From NCBI RefSeq assembly GCF_020080835.1, contig NC_058165.1, positions 7,973,771 to 8,037,770 on the forward strand: a DNA stretch of 64,000 nt, in the 5' to 3' direction. The position numbers were made by a program, and so were the translations under genes. The stretch comes from Cotesia glomerata. Taxonomy: Eukaryota; Arthropoda; Insecta; Hymenoptera; Braconidae. Each line of letters starts with the position of its first letter. Within the stretch, counting starts at the first letter, position 1. The notes below the pieces were generated by a model. That model was not told the origin of the DNA. It searched no databases and saw only the letters and a list, made by a program, of their open reading frames with translations. Positions 33,407 to 64,000 of the stretch are shown piece by piece.

Positions 33407-36143
33407 CACTAAATTATCAATTACAGGTGATTTAGTAGGAATCGACGCAGAGTTTGTTACTTTAAATCAAAAAGAATCTGAAATAAGAAGTGATGGCAAA
33501 ATGTCGACTATTAAACCAAGCCACATGTCTGTTGCACGTATTACTTGTATCCGCGGGTAAGTAATTCCTTCTCAACAAATGAATACTGTAGAACTGTAAA
33601 AAGTAATAAGAGTAAATAATTATTTTGAATTTATCAAACAGTCAAGGACCTCTAGAAGGCACACCATTCATCGATGATTATATTAGTACGCAAGAACAAG
33701 TTGTCGACTACCTAACTAAATTCAGCGGTATCCAACCCGGTGATTTAGACGCTAATTTCAGCAGTAAGCACTTGACAACTCTCAAGTCGACTTACCAGAA
33801 GTTAAGATTCCTTGTCGATAACGGTATCATATTCGTCGGACATGGATTGAAGAATGATTTTAGGCAAGCATTGATTTTATACATAACCTAAAAGGAGTAT
33901 ATATTTAATCATTAATTATTAGCAAGCTGCAGTCACTTGGTGGCTGCCGAGATTTACGGATTATGAATAAGAAAACTTTGGTTTAATGATTTTTTGATAT
34001 TATTAATCACACCATACATAGTTTGGGTAGTTTTAAATCAATTTTGAAAATAATAGTGCTATTATAGGATCAATGTCACTAAATTTTTCTTACTCTCTCA
34101 ATTATTTAAATCATAAATTATTATCACTAAAAAAATATCAAAACCAATTTACGATAAAGACATACCCGTTACAAAAATTTTTCTTAGTCTCTTAATTATA
34201 GAAATTAATTTTTGACATATTATCACGTTTACATTTACAAAACAAAATAAATAAATAAAGAAATAACGTTTATTGCGAAATTCGAATCTATTTATAACTA
34301 GCTGACCCGGTGAACTTCGTATCACCTACAATATATTTTATTACACCTTTCGAACAGCGATTATCAATCTTTAAACTCTAATCTACTTCGATAAAGAATA
34401 AATACTGGTTGCATGAAGTGTAGTTAGAATTTTGTCAAGTTATTAAATGAAACTCGCTTCTCATTATCGCCTGAAAATCAAGATCCCAAAAAATGAACAC
34501 TGAATTTATGAATTTTTTTTTTTCTCCATATATACCGAAGATAGACGATTAACAATTTTAGATCTGTTGATTTCCTTAGTTGAACTTTCGGGTTTTTCAA
34601 AAATTTTATTCTTTCGTAAACATCCCTGAACTATAGCGAACAAAACAAAAAGAAAATTGTTGAAATCGGTCCAGTCGTTTTTGAGTTTTAGTGAGACTAA
34701 CGCACAGCTATTCATTTATATATATAGAAGATTACTTCGAAAACTTATCATGATAAATTAACTATTGCTGAAAAGCATAAGAAAAATTGAAAAAGACATT
34801 AATTCAGTCAAAAGCTTTCTAATGATACTAAATTCAATTTTTCTTTATACCTCGGTCGAAAGTACGCATCTTTTGCACCTATTTCGCGGCAGAAAGTTAA
34901 AGATTCGTGCATTGATTAAGCTACACATTCGCCTTCTATAACAGCGGGAGCAAATGCTTTCGCTACCGCGACTGACATTAGTCATTTGTTACTAACTATG
35001 TTTTGTTTACGCTGATCATTTACGATTGATGGTACAATACAACTTGGTTATATATCTTTCTTTCTTCTACTTACATGAAATATTTCATATATAGATAGAG
35101 ATATAGATAAAAATATCACTGTCGTAAGAGTGAGTAGATCATCCGATGTAACTTTATAACCAGGTTGTACTGTACTGAGATTCAGTTTGACAGTGACGTG
35201 TGTAAAATGGATCAACTTTATTTAATTAATGAATTATTTAGAAAAATGTACGCAGTAACAACAATTTAATTTGATTTTTATTAATTATTGTTAATTTTCA
35301 GATAATATGCTCGTTTTTTCTATTTTTAACCGAGAATAATCTTTATTATGTTTGTTGAATTCAAGAAATTTCAGTTTTATTTAATCTAAAAATTAAAAAA
35401 TGTTTTTAATTATTTTTATTTGATTTTACATTAATTTTTATTTGATGCCCCTCGACCAGCAGCACTCGCTTCGCTCGTGCCGCAAATGTCGGGGGCAGGC
35501 ATCAATTTTTCGATACAGTACATGAAATATTTTACGTACTTTCGACCGGCTATAAAGAAAAATAGTATACACTACACGGGCAGAAGTTTGAGAGCTTGAA
35601 CTGCGCGCCGTGATGCCCTCGGCTACGCCTCAGGCATCATGGCGCGCAGTGCAGAAATCTCAAACTTTCTGCCCTAATAGTGTAATATACTATAAAAAAA
35701 CTCATTTTATCATATAAATACGGCGGATACAAAATTTTCTTTATTCTCTTAATCATATAGATCATTATTATTATTTATTTATTTTTCAGAGTAATTAATT
35801 TAGTGGTACCACCTGATCAAATCGTGGATACTGTATTATTGTTCCATTTACCTCATCGCCGTATGGTTTCCCTCCGGTTCCTAACCTGGCACTTTTTAGG
35901 TAAGAAGATTCAGTCTGACACCCACGACTCCACTGAAGATGCGCGTGCAGCGCTGGAACTATATCGTAAGTACAAAGAACTGGAAAGCAATGGAACTATC
36001 ACAGAAGCGCTGAAAAAATTGTATGATGTTGGAAATGAACTTCAGTGGAAGGTAATTTTATATTTAGACATTAAAATAATTTTATTTATTGAAATAATTT
36101 ATTCATAATTAAATATTAAATATTCTAGGTGCCGGAAAGTTGA
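23198..36143 (+). CDS. PAN2: PAN2, catalytic subunit of the PAN2-PAN3 deadenylase (complete, 19 exons)
   Basis: Exons: 23198-23261, 23374-23558, 24339-24508, 24799-25113, 25209-25422, 25494-25630, 26264-26410, 26488-26584, 27014-27247, 27850-28095, 29706-29952, 30160-30330, 30409-30575, 30682-30850, 31747-32493, 33427-33556, 33642-33863, 35790-36051 and 36129-36143. All phases match: 3,939 nt, 1,312 residues (human is about 1,200). The N-terminus is WD40-like. A USP-like domain starts near residue 445; it has [10 protein letters not shown] where active USPs carry the catalytic Cys box, fitting the known pseudo-deubiquitinase, and paired CxxC zinc ligands (CLKC, CEGC). The C-terminal DEDDh exonuclease has all five catalytic residues: Asp1110 and Glu1112 (DAE), Asp1219 (KNDF), His1266 and Asp1271 (HDSTED). 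With PAN3 it starts shortening of cytoplasmic mRNA poly(A) tails. Oddities: a CCCH motif at 834-849 and a GC donor at 33864. Introns are loaded with MITEs and SINEs. Confidence 0.95.
25830..26190 (+). repeat. Degenerate family-1 fragment plus a CCAAAAGG-family unit
   Basis: 25830-25945 resembles the left end of family 1 (TAACTTCTCGTTAGAAAAATTG ... TCTTGACGTTTTGAAGTCC) but is much diverged. 25975-26190 carries AAGCCAAAAAGGCGTATG, AAGCCAAAAGGACGTAT and CGCTTTTGGTATTAGTAACG, the hallmarks of the element at 38509-39756. It lies in PAN2 intron 6. Confidence 0.55.
27266..27791. mobile_element. TTAA-flanked MITE with TTAACCCTTAGTGGTCA ends
   Basis: Left end TTAACCCTTAGTGGTCA at 27266; the reverse complement of the right end (to 27791) reads TTAACCCGTAGTGGTCA. 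It is about 526 bases and non-coding, with a second inner pair of GTTGACCCCATGC- and GGGGTCATCTAG-like blocks. TTAA borders point to piggyBac-type mobilisation. It almost fills PAN2 intron 9. Confidence 0.75.
28515..28640 (+). repeat. Dispersed repeat family 3, copy 1
   Basis: Carries GCAACGAGCAGAGAGTG followed by GCTGACACACGAGTG, preceded by GTTGACAGTA and TTTTTGGCTA. The same block is at 44235-44350 (plus) and, as its complement, at about 63190-63250. It is unusually GC-rich for its surroundings and non-coding. It lies in PAN2 intron 10. Confidence 0.7.
28783..29484. mobile_element. MITE-like element of TTCTTGA/TCAAGAA units with CACAGAAA ends
   Basis: It begins TACACAGAAAGAAAAA and ends TTCTTTTCTGTGTA, an inverted pair inside TA, as for Tc1/mariner-type targets. 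The interior is dense in TTCTTGA and its complement TCAAGAA. Related but shorter sequence occurs near 49657-49870 and 53590-53900 in the integrin intron. It is non-coding and lies in PAN2 intron 10. Confidence 0.6.
29622..29673 (+). repeat. (AAT)n microsatellite
   Basis: A slightly interrupted AAT triplet run just upstream of PAN2 exon 11. Confidence 0.9.
32696..32823 (+). mobile_element. tRNA-derived SINE with (ATT)n tail, copy a
   Basis: Box-A-like TTGGCGTGAGGTAAAAGTC, box-B-like GGCTTCGATTCTC, a body with TATTTTTCCAACAA, and an ATT triplet tail. With copy b it forms two diverged tandem units of about 315 bases that share their flanking sequence as well, so one probably arose by segmental duplication of the other. 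It lies in PAN2 intron 15. Confidence 0.55.
33014..33155 (+). mobile_element. tRNA-derived SINE with (ATT)n tail, copy b
   Basis: TTAGCTTGATGTAAAAGTC as box A and a canonical box B GGTTCGATTCC, then TTCTTCCAACAAATTATT and ATT triplets. Acceptor-stem pairing is lacking, so it is not called a tRNA gene. Confidence 0.6.
33324..33406 (+). repeat. (AAT)n microsatellite
   Basis: An AAT run of about 83 bases ending some 20 bases before the acceptor of PAN2 exon 16. Length changes here could alter the intron's 3' end. Confidence 0.95.
33921..34853 (-). repeat. Family-2 repeat, inverted copy interrupted by a retroelement
   Basis: 33921-34302 and 34729-34853 read as the reverse complement of the 15706 copy, broken exactly where a foreign sequence (34303-34728) enters. 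The left end has CAGTCACTTGGTGGCTGCCG and TTACGGATTATGAATAAG. It lies in PAN2 intron 17. Confidence 0.7.
34303..34728 (+). mobile_element. Short non-LTR/SINE-like insertion
   Basis: It starts AGCTGACCCGGTGAACTTCG and ends GAGTTTTAGTGAGACTAACG, then a TATATATAGA tail. This start/end pair recalls short retroelements common in insect genomes, but the class is not certain. The neat interruption of a family-2 repeat shows it is a discrete insertion. Confidence 0.5.
34854..35695 (+). mobile_element. Fold-back-bearing element, copy 1
   Basis: It begins near CGGTCGAAAGTACGCATC and ends in a GC-rich palindrome (35561-35691) with arms GGGCAGAAGTTTGAGAGC and CTCAAACTTTCTGCCC. A second GC-rich inverted block lies at 35443-35503 (GATGCCCCTCGAC / GTCGGGGGCAGGCATC). 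Most of it, except the 35443-35503 block, recurs in reverse orientation at 55200-55850. It is non-coding and lies in PAN2 intron 17. Confidence 0.6.
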
Positions 36144-37045
36144 TCTACAAGTAATTTAACTGAAGTAGAATAAATTTAGTATAATTTATTTAACAACTAT
36201 TTTATTATCGACTTTCGTGTCTGTTTTTACAACTACTCGTTTTTAATTATTCATTTTTTACAACTGATTCTACGGGTATTTAATATTTTATTTATTATAT
36301 TACACAAAGTCGATTTTAATTGAGAATTTTAAAGAGATTATTTTGAGATTATTTTTAAGCGAATGCACAGTCGTTGTATAACGGGTACATTTACATACAA
36401 CCGGAGTCATATAATACAACCAGTCTGGAGTAGAAGTAATTATTTTTTATGGTTTTTTTAAACTTAAACATTACTGTTATTATTATTAATATTATTGATC
36501 AAAAATGTTTTTTAAAATGAATATTATTAATCAATAATATTTTTATAATCAATTTTACCTCAGAATTCATCATACGTAATTTGTATTTAAATTGTTCCAA
36601 AAAAATGAACAAGAATTTCAGACTCCGGTTCTATAAAATGTGTCGATGTTTTAAAATAGTGTACAATTTGTTGCGCTGTGAACAAAATCTTTGTAAATAG
36701 TATTTTTTTGGTCTCAATTTTTTTTTTCACAATTTATAATTGTAAATAACTGAATCATGTACATGTTATAACTTATCATAAGTGTTTCAACTTTTGTGTT
36801 TTTACATCAATTTTTTATATGAAAATTATACAATTTTTTAAACTCACGCGCATTTAAAAGAAATGTCTGTAATTTTAACATAAAATTGTACACTATTCCA
36901 ATATTTTTATATACGTAATTTTTTTTCTTTTTATACACAAAGAATATATTTTTGGACTAATCCAAAAATTTTTTTGATCTAAATTGTAATCTCTTGTATC
37001 ACATGTTATACGTGTAAATTTTCAATAAATGTTTTTTTTTTTTTA
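36144..37045 (+). other. PAN2 3' UTR with polyadenylation signal
   Basis: After the stop codon there is unique AT-rich sequence with AATAAA at 37024-37029, followed by a T-rich downstream element. If used, the 3' UTR is about 900 bases. Between here and the integrin stop codon at 37979 is AT-rich sequence with no gene; it should hold the integrin 3' UTR on the minus strand, perhaps using TTTATT near 37098. Confidence 0.5.
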
Positions 37046-37978
37046 TAAAATAATTCTATCATCAGTACTTAATTTTTTATAATCAACTATTATATCTATT
37101 TTTATTTTAACAATTTTTAAACAAAGGAAGAGAGGCAATGAGTCAATACAAAATGATGTAATAAATAGATTACTTATTATTTGTTTTAATATTAAAATCT
37201 TAGTCTGTATTTACACATCAGTTCTAATTATTAATTAAACAATTAATGAATAAATTAAGTTATTTATACTCCGTACGAAGTGTTAAAAAATAATCACTCA
37301 TTAATAATTATTGCAAGTTAATTGGATTAAATTATATATAAAATACAATAATAATAATAATTATTATTATTATTATTACTATGAATTAATTTACAAAATT
37401 ATACACGCAGCCAAATTTTCCCATTAATATCTATGAATTAAATATTAAATATACTGACATTAAACTTAACATAAAAAAAAATAATAATCAGCACCTGGCA
37501 GTTAAAAATTTACAAAAAAGAGATCTTAATATTAAATTCAATGTCAATTGTTTAAATAAAATTTAAAAAACGTAAACTTCTGCAGTTAACAAGTAGTTAA
37601 AGTTTAAAAAATTAATAAATCAAAATATATATATCTACTTATATATTTACTGTTTTTTTAAGTGGAGAAATGTTTCTTGACTAGAAACTTGTAAAAAACT
37701 ACCGCAGAAGTACGATTGGTAGTTAATTCAACCATAATTATCATGTAATAAAAATTGGTCATAGCAAAGGCACGATTTTAAATGATAGTCTTAAAACAAT
37801 TTTAATAGTAATTGTAATAAGTAATTATTGCTTATATGAATGATGACTACTATTAATTAATAATATATATTAATATTTGTGATAAATGACTCTTAAGTCA
37901 AGGCACATTGCAGTACTTATGTACAATTTTTTAATCTTCATAAATAACTTTTTTAAGTTATCAACCTAGAAGTTAATA

Positions 37979-62017
<24,039 letters not shown>

Positions 62018-64000
62018 CTGAAAATATCAAGTAATAAAGATTAAGTTATTTTATTATTAATTAATTCGTTATTTATTTTTGGGTAATTGGAGGCATAAAT
62101 TTCGAGATAATTAGTATGGCTATAAATACTGGGGATTTATGCCGATGAAGAGTTTTATTATTTTTAAGTATAATTACTAATTAGTGTCTTAATTTAAATT
62201 TACAAAATTTATAGTATGAGTTTTTAATTTAAAGTATAGTTTTAATTAGTATATTAACTCTTTTGTGGTCAATATTTGTTTCTTTATTTTTTTATGAATC
62301 TTAGTTTATAGAAAATACCTTATGAATACATTAATTATATTTTTTATATAAAATATGAAATATCATTTTTTTACACCATGATATTATTATTCCGAGAATT
62401 TACGTAAATTACTTTTCCAATATATTATTGTTATTATTATTGAGAATTAAAAAAAAATAATAATAATAATAAATTCAAATTTTGTTAAATAAATAAAAAA
62501 AAAATATTTTTTTTTTCAATCACAATTTTTTAATTTTTTTTTCTGACAATATTAAGAAATCGAATTTTTTCAGTAAAACTCTGCTTAAAAAAACAAAAAT
62601 CATTATTAATATTATTTTCTTAACAGGTATGTATATTTTGTATTGATTTGTTAATCTCCTAAAAATATTTTCAAAATGCTAATTTTTTTTTACTGTAAAA
62701 AAGCGAAAGCGACAACTAGCTTTATAAAATTTTCAAATAAATTTAAATTTCTAAATTATAAAATAATTCTGAAAAATTGCACAGAATTAATTTAAAAATA
62801 TTCTTGAGTGCATTTATTAATATAATTACATTTCCATTATAAAAAATTGCTTAAATTTTTAAAAATTGTTGAAAGTCTATCAGCGTTATGTAATTTAATT
62901 TTTCGATTTTGAACAAAAATTTTTTTTTTTTTATAAAACTTACTTTGTTCATAAAAAAATGATTTTTTAATTACCCGTGCAAATAATTTGTTTAATATCA
63001 TTATAAAATAATGAATGTCCATTCTTTAATCTGAAATTAAAACTGACATTTATTTATTCATTACTACTTAAGATAAAAATATTTTTTATTAATAAATATT
63101 TGCATTGGGTAATTTCAATATTAGAATTTTACAATTAATTTTTTCATCATAGTATCGAGAGGAATATTACATTACTTTATGTGTAAACTTAATGAGTGAG
63201 GTTTTCTTCACTCGTATGTTAGCACACACTCTCTGCTCGTTGCGCCAATTTCTATAAGAAATTGATTTTTTAACAAAAAAATTTTGTTTTTATTTTTAAT
63301 CAATATAGGAAAACATGAACTTGACACTTTTTAATTTATTGAAGAATTCAAAAAGATCTAGCCATACCAAAAAAATAATTATTATAATTACTAGCAATTC
63401 GAATATTTTTGACATAACAGAGTAAACTAGAATTTCAAAAGAATGTGCGCTGTTAAATTAAATAAAATATTTTTTTGTCCATTATCCATTACATACATTA
63501 GAATGAATGCTTCTGTTGTATTATAAATCTCCGATACGGGTAGTATATAATACATAGATGTTGTTAAGTGTAGTATAGAGTGTCTACTTTAACATGTAGG
63601 CGTTTAGGTGTGTGTGACTCACAAAAGTAATATTACAGTATATAAATATGATATATAATACAAACTACCACACACTAAACAGTAGTAACAAGCAATGAGC
63701 GCAAAACAAATTGAGACGGATAAGACGACGAGAGAATATTATAAGTGGCTATAAGCTCTTGTGTTATGTGACTGAATATTGTGGTATTAATAAACAGTAA
63801 TGTAATGCAATCCATATCTTGTTTGTTTATATTTAAACTCAATATTTAGCACTTAATATTCGATAAATCTGAAAAATCATCGTATCAATTGTAATTTGTT
63901 ACTTGTCATTATATGTGTATATTTTTATAATTTTCATGGTAATTATATTTATAGATTTTAGATGTTTTTATGGCGGTTAAATTGCAACATTTTTGCAGCT
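62018..64000 (-). other. Integrin intron reaching the right edge
   Basis: Upstream of the first visible exon there is AT-rich sequence with no exon that would supply the missing propeller start. A complement of repeat family 3 sits at about 63190-63250 (CACACTCTCTGCTCGTTGCG). The remainder holds no gene I can support. Confidence 0.6.

Overview
The window is strongly AT-rich animal nuclear DNA: intron-rich genes with GT-AG introns, many short dispersed repeats, and no operons. The four conserved genes (DDX42, fused/STK36, PAN2 and an integrin alpha of the PS2/inflated type) indicate an insect. The AT-richness, the repeat style and an ankyrin/PRANC-like gene suggest a hymenopteran, perhaps a parasitoid wasp; that placement is inference.

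Layout. 1-937: no gene seen. 938-10474 (minus): complete six-exon DDX42 RNA helicase gene. 10475-10989: 515-bp divergent promoter. 10990-17027 (plus): complete seven-exon fused/STK36 kinase gene. 17028-19525: intergenic, repeat-bearing. 19526-21212 (plus): a small two-exon ankyrin-repeat gene with a PRANC/F-box-like C-terminus, flanked by two same-orientation copies of a dispersed repeat. 23198-36143 (plus): complete 19-exon PAN2 gene. 37979-62017 and beyond the right edge (minus): integrin alpha-PS2-type gene whose 5' exons lie outside the window. PAN2 and the integrin gene converge tail to tail.

The four conserved genes act in unrelated pathways: spliceosome-associated RNA unwinding, Hedgehog signalling, poly(A) shortening, and cell-matrix adhesion. 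Their exon phases all join cleanly, which is strong evidence for the models.

Introns and spacers carry many non-autonomous elements. These include at least nine copies of a family with AACTTCCCGCTAA-type inverted ends and usually an internal CA/TG microsatellite; a fold-back element built from ACGGTA units; a Penelope-like inverted-repeat unit with hammerhead-ribozyme-like cores; several TTAA-flanked MITEs; tRNA-derived SINEs; and several long hairpins, some nested inside older repeats. The observations most worth a second look are the ankyrin/PRANC-like gene, the ribozyme-like cores, the ACGGTA fold-back, a CCCH finger and a GC-AG intron in PAN2, and a long charged insert in the integrin ectodomain. 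All calls were made by eye without database searches.
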